Positions 49,705-63,280 are shown, counted from the stretch's first letter. The stretch: 64,000 nt of DNA from Vicia villosa (GCF_029867415.1 NW_026705298.1:186001-250000), one strand, 5' to 3'. Translations and numbers: made by a program. The notes: generated by a model from the sequence alone, not told the origin.

Positions 49705-49904
49705 TACAAGTATGGTTTTGTTAATGAAATTGTTATTTACTATCTTGGTGTTTAGTTTTGGTTTTTTTTTTATATATAAAGGGAAAGGAATTAAGGAAGA
49801 GAGTGAAGGTGGGTCCGAAGGTTCAATAAGTTGACCCAACTGGATTATTGAAAGAGACAGTATACAGATAGATGCAGAGGCTAGGTTGACCATCTCGGGG
49901 TAGT
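49705..49904 (-). promoter_or_regulatory. WAG-like kinase core promoter and leader
   Basis: On the minus strand a TATA box (TTTATATATAAA) lies at about 49769-49780, some 70 bases upstream of the chosen ATG. This leaves a leader of about 35-45 bases and argues against any start codon further upstream. Confidence 0.65.
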
Positions 49905-51211
49905 ATATGAAATATTTTTAAATTTGAATTATTAAATAATGATATGACTATAATAGTAGTAGAATTATTTAGAACAATAAGGTGGAAAATGAACGAGAAA
50001 AAAGGGTGAGGATGATGGTCCCATGTGATATATAAGGTGGGGGCAATATATAAGAGTTTAAGCTCTTAAAGGGTTGGGACCTACATGGGAAGAAAGGGAT
50101 TAGTGATGCTGTCTGCCACGTGGTTAACATTGGGCCTACATTGTCGTTAAACCTAATTAAATACTAGGAAAATTTTAGAAAAAATTGAGTAATTGAAAGT
50201 GTAGACTTAAAACTTTGATTTGTCTTGGATTAAAAATAAAGACAAGATAGGGCGAGCTCGTGAGCACAACATCTTTTGAATTAGAAAAAGAATTATATTA
50301 ATGTTTGTGTCCCGAAAACTTCTAATAGAATGGGATGGATCGAAATATGGGCGGTTTCATAGTTCAGCGAGTCTGAACATGCGTCCGAGCTCAACCACCT
50401 ATTTTCTTTGTATTTTCTCCAATCTAATAGTTGATTTTTAGACAAAATTAGTAAAAATAATGTGCGAAAACTAAAACAAATGAATAATCAATGACTCAGT
50501 AAAATTAATTATTTTTGTTCAAACTGCTTAAAATTTTTTACTCAGATCGAAGTAGACATGTTAGAGGATGCATATTCGCTTAATCCATTTTGCCATCCTA
50601 TTTTATTATAAATTATTATTATTTGAGAGTGGGCTATAATACATTGTTCATTATTAATAAATTATGGAGCTCACCTTCCGTAGGTAGCAATAGTATTAAA
50701 ATTTCTGCTAATAATAATGGAGGCTGCAGAAAAATTATGAGCCTCCATCTCTTGTGATAAGAAAGATCCAACTGTTCTTCTTTAATGAGGGTTGAGTTAA
50801 ATTTAAGAAATGTTAATATTTAATGGCAAAAAATTAATTAATTAATTCAAGGAATGGGTGATGTGATGATCCTTTGCCTAACTTGCACACTCTAGTCAAC
50901 TCCTATTTATTTAGGGAATCTGATCTCCTCTAAAATTGTCGAAAAATAATCAAATATTTATACAAAATTGTATTTGAGATATCCCAATAATGATAATTGA
51001 TGCAGGGATAAACTAAGATATCGAATTTGAGATATTTAATAAAATTGAGGGTTGGATTAGCGAATAAATATAAAATGTTAAAAAATGATTTCAAATTTAT
51101 ATTTTAAGTTGTTCAATTAAAATTTTGAAGTAAATATATGTAGTGAACTTTCTTCTCCAAGTGATCTTGGTTTTAGGCTGGTGGTGGGATGTATCCATAA
51201 ACATTTCGATG
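49905..51211. other. Upstream region of the WAG-like gene, no other gene seen
   Basis: AT-rich, unique-looking sequence that should contain distal promoter elements. No coding frame of note. Repeats begin at the LINE tail at 51212. Confidence 0.5.
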
Positions 51212-51680
51212 TTTTTTTTTTTTTTTGACACAATAAAAATCAACTCATATCATTAATCAACAAAGTAGCAATACAAGGAGGACTCGCATCAAATCAACTA
51301 CGCCTAGTCCAAGAATCGGCCGCCTTAGCTAAGGCATGAGCAACCGAGTTCGCTTGGCGTTTTACAAACTTAACCTCAAAGTTAGGAAAATTAAGCAATA
51401 AACTACGAATTGAAGAAATAATAAAACTAAATTCGGACAAACCATGAATACCCGAATGAATAGCTTGGATAGTACTTTGCGAATCACTTTCGAAGATAAC
51501 CTTTTCCATATGGAGATCGATAACACTAAGGATAGCCTCTTTAATAGCCAAAGCTTCCGCCTCAATAATCGGAAGAGACCCAAAATCCCAAGCTGCTCCT
51601 CCACACACAAAGTTACCAAGATGATTTCGAATACACCATCCTCTATTCGTAGTGCCCCTACTAGTAAGTGACGGTTGTAA
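51212..51680 (-). pseudogene. LINE 3' end with RNase H domain and poly(A) tail
   Basis: The minus-strand frame 51608-51294 encodes a plant LINE RNase H-like domain (RVT_3): EAEALAIKEAILSVID, IFESDSQSTIQAIHSG and VKRQANSVAHALAKAA. About 65 bases after its stop is a poly(A) run (minus strand, 51212-51227), the expected LINE tail. The frame is open but lacks the upstream RT, so this is a 5'-truncated or decayed copy. Confidence 0.85.
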
Positions 51681-51689
51681 ATGTGAAGT

Positions 51690-53420
<1,731 letters not shown>

Positions 53421-53479
53421 CATGTTACCTATGCAATGGCAGACGCACTCTGAAGTATTAGAAGGTGTATAACAAATAG

Positions 53480-53870
53480 TGGTTGTTAGGGGCTTGTCCA
53501 TGAGGACGAGAAACCCTGTACGGTGGTGTTTATGGTAGTTTAGAGGATCTGCTCACATGAGATGAGAGACTTTGTATATGTGTTGGTTGCTTAGGTATAA
53601 GCATATTAATTAGGATTTATCCCTTTCTCCCCTTGGGGGAGAAGTATATATAGAAGCCTTTTGGACCAAGGATTTAGGAAATCCTCAAGGGCAGCAACCG
53701 ATCTTCCATGATTAGGAGAGACTGTTTAGTATGTATTTCTGAAGGACTCGTGTAGTGACTCCTTCTCATATAATCGGCGAGAGATAAAGGTACTGCGCAC
53801 GTCATCTATCTCGAGGGCGAGCCCTCCATGTTCCTTAAAAAAAGGTTGATTCATTGTATCAAAAGTCCCA
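53480..53870 (+). repeat. LTR-like fragment with TATA box
   Basis: The segment starts near TGTTAGGGGCTTGTCC, contains CTTGGGGGAGAAGTATATATAG at 53633-53654 as a promoter-like motif, and ends in CCCTCCATGTTCC. It looks like an LTR promoter region, but borders and a partner are missing. Confidence 0.35.
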
Positions 53871-53937
53871 TGAAAATAATTGTAACGCGGCATGTCCAAT
53901 TAATGAAGTGTCGGTAACAATATGTAAGTTTATTCAA

Positions 53938-54223
53938 GGCTTAAATGCACTTTTGGTCCCTGTAAGTTAGTGAGTTTTTGATTATCGTCCTTGTAAGTTT
54001 TTTTTGTCTGAGTCTCTATATTTCACTTTCGTGTTCGTTTTAGTCCCTAAAATCAAAATCCGCAGGAAAATTCGCAGAAACCAGCAGATTTTCCTACGAA
54101 TTTTGGCTTTAGAGACTAAACCGCGAGCAAAAAGTAAGATATATAGACACAGACAAAAAAAAAACTTACAAGAACAAAAATTAAAAACTCGCTAACTTAC
54201 ATGGACCAAAAGTACATTTAAGC
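53938..54223. mobile_element. MULE-type MITE (286 bp) with 9 bp target duplication
   Basis: The ends GGCTTAAATGCACTTTTGGT and the complement of ACCAAAAGTACATTTAAGC pair over most of the element. Flanks are TTTATTCAA (53929-53937) and TTTATTGAA (54224-54232), 8 of 9 matching, the Mutator target size. The arms are nearly complementary throughout, so it would fold into a hairpin. The frame at 54004-54195 is a by-product. Confidence 0.82.
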
Positions 54224-54232
54224 TTTATTGAA

Positions 54233-54966
54233 ATATTGATTGGTATATCTCTAAGGTTGTATATTGCAATATGTAAGATGAATTAGTGTAAACATAAATC
54301 CATTAGTAATATTTGTATTTCTGAACCAATCTTTGTTCTTTTTTTATAACCATAGTTGTTTTTCAATGAAGATGGCATCGGATTCTTCCCAAGTATACAA
54401 AGTCTTCATGATATATGAATAATATCTCTACTTCTCAATTATGTTCAATATTTAGACCAATACATATGCAACTTAAAATGTGCTTAACCACGTGAATTAG
54501 CATGACCTATAATATGATATTAAGAGCACATTAATGGCTCAACAACTTGCTTAAGGTGTTTTCTAGTATCCAAGGCAAAACTTTCAATTAGTGCATGTTA
54601 TAAATTTCAAAATCATACATACACATACTATATATAAAAGAAGATATTAACACATGGGTTGTCATAATTTTAAACTATTGTATCTAATAGTTTTAATTGA
54701 ACATATAATAAAATTATAAAAATACAAATAAACATCGATTATTTAATTATGCTACTATAAGTATCAATTTTTATTCTCTATTTAACTTTTTTTAGTTATA
54801 TAGATAGTTACAAACTATCTTTCATTCAAATAATCAAAACCAATTAATTTACTTTAAAGAAAAATTATTAATTTTAATATTTTTACATATCCATTAATTT
54901 ATTATTATATTCATCTTTCTATCTTCTTGTATTTATTATTATAGATAAAAATATTAATTAAAGTGG

Positions 54967-55029
<63 letters not shown>

Positions 55030-55440
55030 CATCAACACTCTTAATCATTCCATTAATTTTATTTATAAATTTTTTGGTATATGTAATGTGATAAAAAAAA
55101 CCAAATCAATAGTGCTTTTTAATTGGAGAGTCCTCTAGATTGAAGTTAATCTCACGAGCAATAAGTGCATTACCATTTGTGATGATCTATGATGCTAAAT
55201 CTTCGTTGGCTTCATCCTAGATGATTTGTTTTTGTTCTTTTGTTTTGTCAAAGAATTCCAAAATGTAAAAGTGCGAAATCTCAAAGTCAAACGCAAACCA
55301 GACCAAACGAATAGCATACACAGAATAATGCAACCTATTCTTCAGCATGACATAATGTATGTTCATATTGAGATGGCCAAAGACAAAGTCATGATGCTTG
55401 ATGGGTCATTTTAACCTAAATCCAAAGTCAAAGTTGGTCT
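54233..55440. other. No gene seen; AT-rich with a TA microsatellite
   Basis: AT-rich intergenic sequence with a TA tract at 54970-55027. The frame at 55226-55414 has no recognisable family. Confidence 0.5.
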
Positions 55441-56099
55441 AATATTATTAGAAAATTTCTTTGGCCACCTCCCTATGGGGTCACCCCAGCGAAAATACCA
55501 AAATACCCCTGCTTCGTAAAGGAACTTCCGAAGCGCTTTTTTTTTTTGAAAAAATTGACTTATTTCGGAAGTTTATTTCCAAAGCAGGGGTTTCGGAAGT
55601 GAACTTCCGAAATACAGCGATTTCTGCAGATTTATCAAAACACTCCCCCTCCCCCAATCATTTACCCTAAATCAAAACAAAAAGTGGCAAAGGCGAAAAT
55701 TTGTGCAAACAGAATTCCAAAGCTGCATCAAGGCTCCAATCACACTGCTAAACAACATTCAAAAGCCCTCAATCCTAACACTTTGTAAGTTTTGAAATTT
55801 TTAGATCTATTATTCAAATGCATGTTATTTAGGGTTTTAATTGCATAAATGATATATGGTTAGGTTGTTAGTAGTATTTAGGTTGTTTAGAAGCATTTTG
55901 ATTTGGTTTGAAGTTTGGTTTAGGGGTCTGCCATGGAAGTTGCAGAAAAGTCCATCGCAGGGGTGTTTCAGAAGTTCATTTCCGAAAACACCTCCCTCCC
56001 AGTTTTCGGAAATGAACTTCCGAATTGTATCAGAAGTTCAAATTTTTTTGTTTTTTATTTTGTCTCGCATATTAATCGATTTCAACTGTTTACAGGAAC

Positions 56100-56402
56100 A
56101 TGTCAGGCAACCAACAAGCACGCAGGACTGCGTCTTCTAAAGAGGGCGCTAAGGGAAGAAAGGGTTCTTCAAAGAAGGAGGTGAAAGAGGTGAAGGAGGT
56201 GAAGGAGGTGAAGGAGGTGAAGGTGGTGAAGGAGAAGAAGAAGCTTTTGACTGGTTCTGCTTCTCGTCCCCTGGGAGTCCATGGCTCGGACGCGCAGGCT
56301 CAGCCTTCAGGCGTGATCAACGCTGATGGTTCTGATACTGAGTGGGATGAAGATTGGTATAATTATCTTCATTCGGAGGAGTTCGCTCGTCGAGAAGAAT
56401 AA
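56100..56402 (+). CDS. Small basic/acidic ORF of unknown function in the MULE-like element
   Basis: A frame of 100 residues from MSGNQQARRTAS. The first half is basic (AKGRKGSSKK) with a KEV repeat made by a 9 bp GTGAAGGAG tandem repeat at about 56178-56232. The C-terminus is acidic and aromatic (DTEWDEDWYNYLHSEEF). A plausible leader intron runs from a GTAAGT donor at about 55785 to a TTTACAG acceptor at 56095, four bases before the ATG. I do not recognise the family. It might be the remainder of a longer transposon protein, since right-hand sequence at about 56820-56960 reads as a Pro/Ser-rich tail. Confidence 0.45.
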   Translation: MSGNQQARRTASSKEGAKGRKGSSKKEVKEVKEVKEVKEVKVVKEKKKLLTGSASRPLGVHGSDAQAQPSGVINADGSDTEWDEDWYNYLHSEEFARREE

Positions 56403-56557
56403 CGTGTTTTTGTTTTGTTTGATGTGTATTTTGTAACGCTCGTCGGGCAGAATAACATGTTTTTGTTTTGTTTGACGTGTTTTGTTTTGTTTTGTTCGGA
56501 TTTCGGATTGTATCGCACAGTGTTTTTGTATTGGATTTATCATGTTAATAAAAATAC

Positions 56558-56939
56558 GTACTACTGTAAGTAACAAATGACGGAGGAGGTGTAACCGGGG
56601 CCGGAACATATGACGGAGGAGGTGGATGTCCGGAGGAAGAAGAACCGGAGGTACGTCCACCGCGAGACAAAGGAGCCAATCATTGTAAGCTATAGTTTAT
56701 CATTATCATCTGGGGACGTCATTTCTAAAAAATCAAGATTAAAAATAATAAGATTTTTTTCCCAATTTTTTGTAATGACGTCCCCTGATGATAATGATAA
56801 ATTATAGCTTACATTGATTGGCTCCTTTGTCTCGCGGTGGACGTACCTCAGGTTCTTCTTCCTCCGGACATCCACCTCCTCCGTCATATGTTCCGGCCCC
56901 GGTTACACCTCCTCCGTCATTTGTTACTTACATTAGTAC
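56558..56939. repeat. Near-perfect inverted repeat, arms about 175 bp, loop about 30 bp
   Basis: The left arm (56558-56735) is matched by the complement of the right arm (56763-56939) with only scattered differences. Both arms include GACGGAGGAGGTGTAACCG and GGTACGTCCACCGCGAGAC. The right arm in the plus frame encodes the Pro/Ser-rich tail (HPPPPSYVPAPVTPPP), so the left arm is an inverted copy of coding sequence. Opposite-strand open frames over it (56610-56807 and 56690-56887) are mirror images. Confidence 0.88.
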
Positions 56940-57395
56940 ACCTTTTGAAATTTGGAAGCCTTTTTTTCTCCCCACCACTCTCTCATCCCCACCTACCCGT
57001 GTTCAACAATATGTAACTTTAATTTTATGTATTATTATCGTTGTAATCTTCACCCGATTAAATAAAGTGAATTGTTGTTGTTTTTCATTTTATTCTGTCC
57101 AGACATATTTTCGGAGGTTCATTTCCGAATTCTCCAAGGGGGGTGCGTTCGGAGATGAACTTCCGAAACACCACATTTTCTGAAAATGTAACTTTATTTC
57201 GGAGATGCATCTCCGAAACCAATATTTTATATTAAAAAAAACACGTTTTCGGAAGTTCATTTCCGAAAACACATTTTTTTCAAAAAAAAAATACGGTTTC
57301 GGAAATGAACTTCCGAAACAAGGGGTAATGTTGTAAATTCACCAGGGGTGGGCAAGAAGGTTAGGAGGTGGGTGAAGAAAAAACCTATTATTATT

Positions 57396-58150
57396 AGAGT
57401 TAAAATATGAATCTATATTTATTTATTTTTTATGTTTTTCTATGCTTCTAATTACAACGACATAAAAAAAAATTATTGAATCAAAGTTAATTTGAACAAT
57501 AATGCAGTTTAATTTAGTTTTGATGATAATACAATGTAAATGAACAATTTAATGTCCGATGTGTGTTAGATACGTAAAAAGTTTTTAAATAGATTATATG
57601 AAATCTTTGTTCTAAAAAGAGTATGAAAGTTATGCTTCTACTTAATGATTGTCTTGTCTAAAGATGAATATGAAAGATATCATTGGATGTATTGATAATT
57701 CAACTAAATTATAAATAAAATTCAAAAACATTTCTAAGAACCCTAATTATTTACTAACCGAATTGATGAGAATAAAACTCCTGACATTAACATTTTAAGG
57801 AATAACATTGTTGAAATTCTAATTTGAATTTGTCAAACAAATGCACCCTACGATTCTCTTCCTTTTACATGGTTAACGCACCCTAATTATTTAGTGTTGT
57901 ATTGAAATTCTATTTGTAAATTAGTTGCTTGAACAATTTTGTTTGAGAGTTTGTTAGTTGTAGACTTAGTTTATTATGGTTAAGGTTGTTATAATTGATT
58001 TTTCACTTGAAAGTTTTATTAATGTGTGAGTAATATAAAGGCTATAGACCTTAATACTGTAATTTGTTGCCGAGAATTAAGCCTCCCACTTCCGAAAATA
58101 TACTTGGTACTTTCACATTTTACATTAATTCCAAAACTTCCTCCTGACAA
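57396..58150. other. AT-rich, no gene seen
   Basis: No coding frame, inverted repeat or recognised family. Confidence 0.5.
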
Positions 58151-58489
58151 AATTGGATCAAACTTTGCAACTAAATTTTTGGTAGTTCAATGAAAATTTT
58201 AGGTATTATTTAAAATTTCTGTTAGTTCATTTAAAATTGTCGATATAAACTAATATCGATTTTTTTTAAATAAAAAAATCTGTTATCTTTGAAATAATGT
58301 TGGTATTTTAATAAATATCATGTGATGCTGGAAATTTTTACCAATACGAAATTTTTGGTAATGCAAATTTCCAACGATTACGATTTTTCAACAGTTTTGT
58401 ACGGATGTAATCGCACCGACCATTTGTCTGGTCCAAAATGAATCCAAAGTTTTATAAATAGAGGTCATATGTTGTTGAGAAAAATATCT

Positions 58490-58846
58490 TAGAATGCCTC
58501 TTTCCTCAATTTTTTATTAAGGCGGAATTGTACTTCAACAGAGTGAAACCTCCTGTAGAGTTTCAGCTTTCGAAGGACACCACATGTCTCACCGTCTTGA
58601 GATCCACGTTGAATGATTTGTTACCCGACACCGACATCAAGTTTCTTGCAGACTAGATTGATAGTGATGGAAATGTGAAATAGGACCTTATTGAGTTAAA
58701 GACCAATGAAGATTTGAAGGTTGTGTGGAGAAAATTTCACTGTAGGCTAACTAAGAGACCGGTCAAGTTTGATGGAACAATTTCAAGACATGTCGACGAC
58801 ATAATTAAGATGTTAATAAATCCAGAATCATTAAGTAGTGTCTAAA
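58490..58846 (+). pseudogene. Short transposon-associated ORF fragment, convergent to the PMD gene
   Basis: After a TATA-like TTTATAAATAGAG (58451-58463), the plus strand encodes PPVEFQLSKDTTCLTVLRST, LNDLLPDTDI, then DLIELKTNEDLKVVWRKF and ISRHVDDIIKML, up to a stop near 58846. Two in-frame stops (after FLAD and after DGNVK) and a frame change near the start break it. It resembles a small domain seen in plant transposon proteins, but I cannot name it with confidence. Confidence 0.5.
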
Positions 58847-59129
58847 TTTTTCATGTTCCTTATTGTTAATTTGTGTTAGTTGTAATGTGTTAAGTTATGT
58901 TCATCTTCCAAACATGTAATCGATAAAATATTATGTAATAAAAAGTACAATGCTAAATAGTCTGAGTTACAAAATATACAAATAATACAAATGTAAAATC
59001 AAATAGCTAAATAGGTCCCCCACGAGCTATGTGTGCTTCCCACGGTAATCCAGTAAAAACCTTTCCATCTAGGTTTACCTAACCCATGAGGTTATCCATA
59101 ATAACAACGATCATATCCAAGCGTTACTG

Positions 59130-60521
59130 GTCCACAACACCAAGCTGAGGCGGCGATATGTCATCAGCGGGTCCTCCCAACATCGGAAGACTGAACATCA
59201 TTATATGTATGCTCAACAGGTGGGAAGATGTGAGAGTGTGGTACATTAAGGTGCCACTCTAGGTAATCTTCTCACATTATACATTGTGCTGAATCCTTGA
59301 TGCGTAGTCTCTAATGGCACATGATGAGCTAATGATGTTACTCTGAAATAACTTTGTCAATGTCTGAAGCTGAAACAAGAAGAATTGGTCGTCGGATGCC
59401 CTGGACATACCCATACTGGTGCAGACACCTTTCAGGTAAGTGTCTAGCCACTAAAGTCTTCCACCACATATAACTAGAAAATAAAGAAGACTCATCAAGC
59501 TCACGACGGACTTTGTCATCTGTGTAGAGTGTCTAGATAACATCCTCTACTGTCAACGCATCAAGCCTCCTCCTATACTCTGTAATACCACCTAGATGTG
59601 CTTGTCTGGCCCTCCATATCTTCGACCGTGGGTAGACAATAGGGATATGTTGCACCCTCCTGTCATAAATGGTGGGGAAATGCTCGTATATCCAACACTG
59701 ATAAAAAATATATACAAATCAAGAAATGTCTCTTGTAATAATTAAATAAGAACTAAATGACAAAATAATTTTTAATATACATGGAATAGACGCAAATAGC
59801 CAGCAAGCTACATGGTCTAAAAGGCAATCGCAACTCTAAGTGCTGCATATAGGTCAGTCGATACAACACACCCTTAAGCTCAATCGGTATGCTCAATGCT
59901 ACGGAACACCCACGGGTAACGAGCATTAATATAAACATGAGACTTATCCGTAAAGATAGTACATGCTACTAGATGTAGCTTGTACACCTTGAGGCTGCCT
60001 CATATATATGTCGCTCTACAAGCTCGGTATACATATCCCGAAGCCAAGACATCTGAAAGTGATCTCTCCTACAGAAATCAAACTCCTCTAGCATGACCTT
60101 CTCGGTAATTCCAAAATCTCGTGTAGTTGCGGTACATGTAAGCTCCTAATTAATAACTAGGGCGGTAAAGAATATACTGGAAATGTGGAGATGGAACAAG
60201 GAGGAGACACCATCCAAAGTTATATTCATCTCCCTAAATGGAAGATTAAAGGAAGATGTCTCCTTGTGTCATCGCTTAACAAATGCAGTAAGGAGTAAAG
60301 CGTCAAGCATGCATGGTGAGTGAGCAGTCGACCATTGATAGGAGACCGAAATTATAAACAATTCATCTGACATGCTCAAGCATCGAAACCTTACAAAAGT
60401 TCGTCATCTTTGACTTGTGGGATGCCACCTTCAGCGTGGGTGGTCCTGTAACAAACAAAGTTAAAAATATTATCAGTTGGTTTCAACACATCAAGTATCA
60501 ATAATAAATAAATTAAAGTTA

Positions 60522-60578
<57 letters not shown>

Positions 60579-61091
60579 TAATCGGTATGCCACATGGTTG
60601 GCATATTTGGTAAGCATTGATCGGTCACTGGGTCATCCATGGAACTCTCCGTCAGTGTGGACAGATGGCTCCGTCGAAGTAGGAGTTGTAACCTTTGTAT
60701 CACCATTAGCAGTAGCCTCGACGTCAGTTGTCTCGGCCTCAACAACAATAGAGATTGCATATGTTTCTACCTCACCAGTAATATCGGTCGCATCTGTCTC
60801 AGCCACCTCATCAACAATAATGGTCACATCTATCTTAGCCACCTCAGATGGATCAATAACAGCCTGAGCCTGCACCTCCTTAACATGAACAACCTCAATA
60901 ACCTGCTTATCTGCATCAACTTTAGGTTGCACGTCTAATCTAACCGCTCGACGTCGGGTGATACAGAAGAACTCTACAGCCCGTAGCTGCAAAGATTCTG
61001 CCTCAGCTGCCCTTGTACGGACTGCCTCTTTATTTGTGATCCTTCCTGCAATAATTTCGTCCTTTCCTCTAGTCTTCACTGCAAAATGCAA
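59130..61091 (-). pseudogene. Plant mobile domain (MAIN-like / PP7-long-form-like) protein, decayed
   Basis: Minus-strand blocks follow the aminotransferase-like PMD family in order. The N-terminal low-complexity acidic/Val-rich region is 61091-60633. Next is DRSMLTKYANHVAYRL near 60600, then EGGIPQVKDDELL, FREMNITLDGVSSLF near 60220, VACTIFTDKSHVYINARYPW near 59950, QCWIYEHFPTIYDRR near 59690, and RRRLDALTVEDVI, YTDDKVRRELDESSL and VARHLPERCLHQYGYVQGI near 59420-59570. Stops and frameshifts are frequent. A TA microsatellite (60527-60576) sits in what may be an intron. Cellular MAIN proteins act in meristem and transposon silencing, but this copy is a transposon-type pseudogene. Confidence 0.75.
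60527..60576. repeat. (TA)n microsatellite
   Basis: A pure TA run of about 50 bases inside the PMD pseudogene. Confidence 0.9.
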
Positions 61092-61480
61092 AAAAAAATC
61101 AAAAAATTAATGAACTACCGGCAATTTCTAAATTTTTGGTATTCTATAGCTATTGACGACAATTTCAAAAAATTTGATACTATGTTAAAAATTTGATTTG
61201 AACTATTGACATTTTCAAAATTTTCAATACTATTTTTAAAATTTTAAACTACCAGCATTTTCAAAATTTTCAATATTAGTGTATGAGTAAATATGTGATC
61301 AAAATTTATATTTTTATCAATATTTTCAAAATTTACGGTACAAATACAAAGGCTTCTATCGAAAAATGAAATTTGAAAAAAACTTACTTTTCATTAAATT
61401 TCCGTTATAAAATATGAAATTTTTTATAAATACAAAAGTTTATATTTATAGTAGATTTGAAAAAATAATTTAAAAGTTGT

Positions 61481-62950
61481 AAATGATAATATAGACCATT
61501 CATTCAATGTATGAGGATGTCATATATATAAATGAGGGATAGGAGGTTAAATTTCATATTTCCCGTCGCAAGAGAGATAAAGTACATCTTTGTTGATTTC
61601 CATCATTGTTGAGGATAAAAGCAAAAAGAAAAAATAAAGCACATGCATCCCATAGAAAAACACACTTAAATACAAGAAAATGTTGAAGAAAAACAGCATC
61701 TACAAGAAAAAGAAAACAAATTAACAATTTAGTTGTGAAGTATAATTACGGCAAATTATACATTAGGTGTATTTGGCTAAAGAGAAGTTCAACCTAAGAC
61801 AAACATGTTGGCCTTTAATTTCTAGCTTTATAATTCTTTTCTTTTTTTTTTATTTTAATAAATACCTTTATATTGTATCATACATTGTATTTGGCTTATT
61901 CTCTATTATAATTAATTATTGTTAGTTAGTTTATTATTATATATTAAACATAACGATAACACCTGACCTAATTTCTCTTATTTTTAAATGCTTATATTTT
62001 TGTTTTCTCTACACAATCACATGCATCAACTTCCTTTGTCTATGTATATGCACTTAATTTGAATATTATCTTTCAATCATTAACTTAGATCCCTTTCTAT
62101 TATTTAATATTATCATTATTTAAAAATAATTAGAGAGAAGTTCAATCATGGCTCTCAACTAATTAAGAATGCCCCATTTGAAGTTCATAATTAAAATAAA
62201 TTAAAATAAATTAAATTATAGTATTATATCATGGCTCTCAACTCATTTGGTGCTATTATAGGAAGGGAAAAATAAATTATATTTCATGAGGAAAAAGAAT
62301 ATGCTCTAAGTTGTCAAAGTTAAAATAAGTAGAATGGTTCCATTGATCCTTACCTTAATTTACAAGTTGTTTGTAGCTGGTTATTTCAGTTAGAAACCAC
62401 CAATTTTGGACAAAGAAATTATATTATAAATTAATGGGAAAAAAGATAAATCATGATGATAGGCATCATTACTTTATTTATGTAAATGAATTTGGCAATT
62501 TACGTGAAAGACAAGTTATGATAAGGGAAGTTGCTTATATAATATAACTTGGGGATGTATGTATATAAACAAATTGCTTATTATCTTTTTTATGATTGCC
62601 ATTATAAATACCAATAATGATAGATATATTGACATAAAGTATTTGATGTCTTTTTTTTTTTAGTGTATTTTTTAAAAGCATCTAAGTTAGAAAATATTTT
62701 ATTTTTTAAAGATGAAGATAGAGAGAAGTGCATATGATGTTAATTTTTTTCTCTATTTTGAAAATTTTAAAAATAAAATTTAAATTTTATAAAAAAACTA
62801 AAATTTTGGTTCAGTTTTAAGTAATGACAATATGACATTATATCAGATCAACTTACTTTAAGAATAAATTTTTTTTAGCTTACTCTAAATTATAGCATGT
62901 AAATTGAATCTAATCTAATGATGAATTAAGTAAAAAATACAAATAATATT
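61481..62950. other. AT-rich, no gene seen
   Basis: No coding frame or recognised element. ATCATGGCTCTCAACT occurs twice (about 62145 and 62229), a small local duplication. Confidence 0.5.
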
Positions 62951-62954
62951 GATT

Positions 62955-63280
62955 AAAAGTGGTTGTTGTATCGGTTGGAGTGGTATTCAGGTAGTAAGTG
63001 GTGGATTGGTGGTTAAATTTGTGATTGAAGGTAGATATAATTGTGGTCGATTGTTGATAGATTAATGATCATATGTAAATAGAGTTGTGATCGGTGGTTA
63101 GATTGGTGATTATATGTGAATGGAGTGGTGATTAGTGGTAGAAGAGTAGTAAGCAATGGTGGTCGATGATAGTCAAAATAGTGGTTAAGTTGATCAAGGT
63201 GATGGAGTGATGATCGACAGTGATTAGAGTGGTGGTTAAAGGGGTGGTTGGTGGTGATAAATGATAGTGAATGAAGTGAT
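62955..63280. repeat. Degenerate G/T-rich minisatellite-like tract
   Basis: About 325 bases nearly free of C on the plus strand, built from irregular GTGGTT, GATTGGTGGTTA and GTGGTGATT words. No fixed period. Strongly purine/T-skewed between strands. Confidence 0.6.

Larger units (their letters stand above)
55450..57386 (+). mobile_element. Non-autonomous MULE-like element with TTCCGAA repeats (1937 bp)
   Basis: The ends form long imperfect inverted repeats (CCACCTCCCTA ... TACCCCTGCTTCG against the complement of 57298-57386). The flanking 9 bp repeats AATATTATT (55441-55449) and ATTATTATT (57387-57395... first base of the copy at 57387) match at 8 of 9. Palindromic motifs of the type TTTCGGAARTKMAYTTCCGA recur near both ends (55525-55610, 55965-56030, 57110-57320). 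It contains one small ORF with a leader intron and a strong internal hairpin. Confidence 0.72.
58150..61480 (-). mobile_element. Decayed plant-mobile-domain (MAIN-like) DNA transposon, limits approximate
   Basis: Both ends carry similar short AT-rich repeats in opposite orientation: AATTTTTGGTAGTTCA-type at 58170-58390 and AACTACCGGCAATTTC-type at 61105-61290. Between them are a minus-strand PMD pseudogene and a short plus-strand coding fragment. Exact ends and target duplication were not found. Confidence 0.55.

Noticed and set aside
49705..49893. 63-codon N-terminal extension of the WAG-like kinase
   Set aside because: It would place the start upstream of the TATA box, and its residues look like untranslated DNA; MEEPTFLF at 49704 fits the family.
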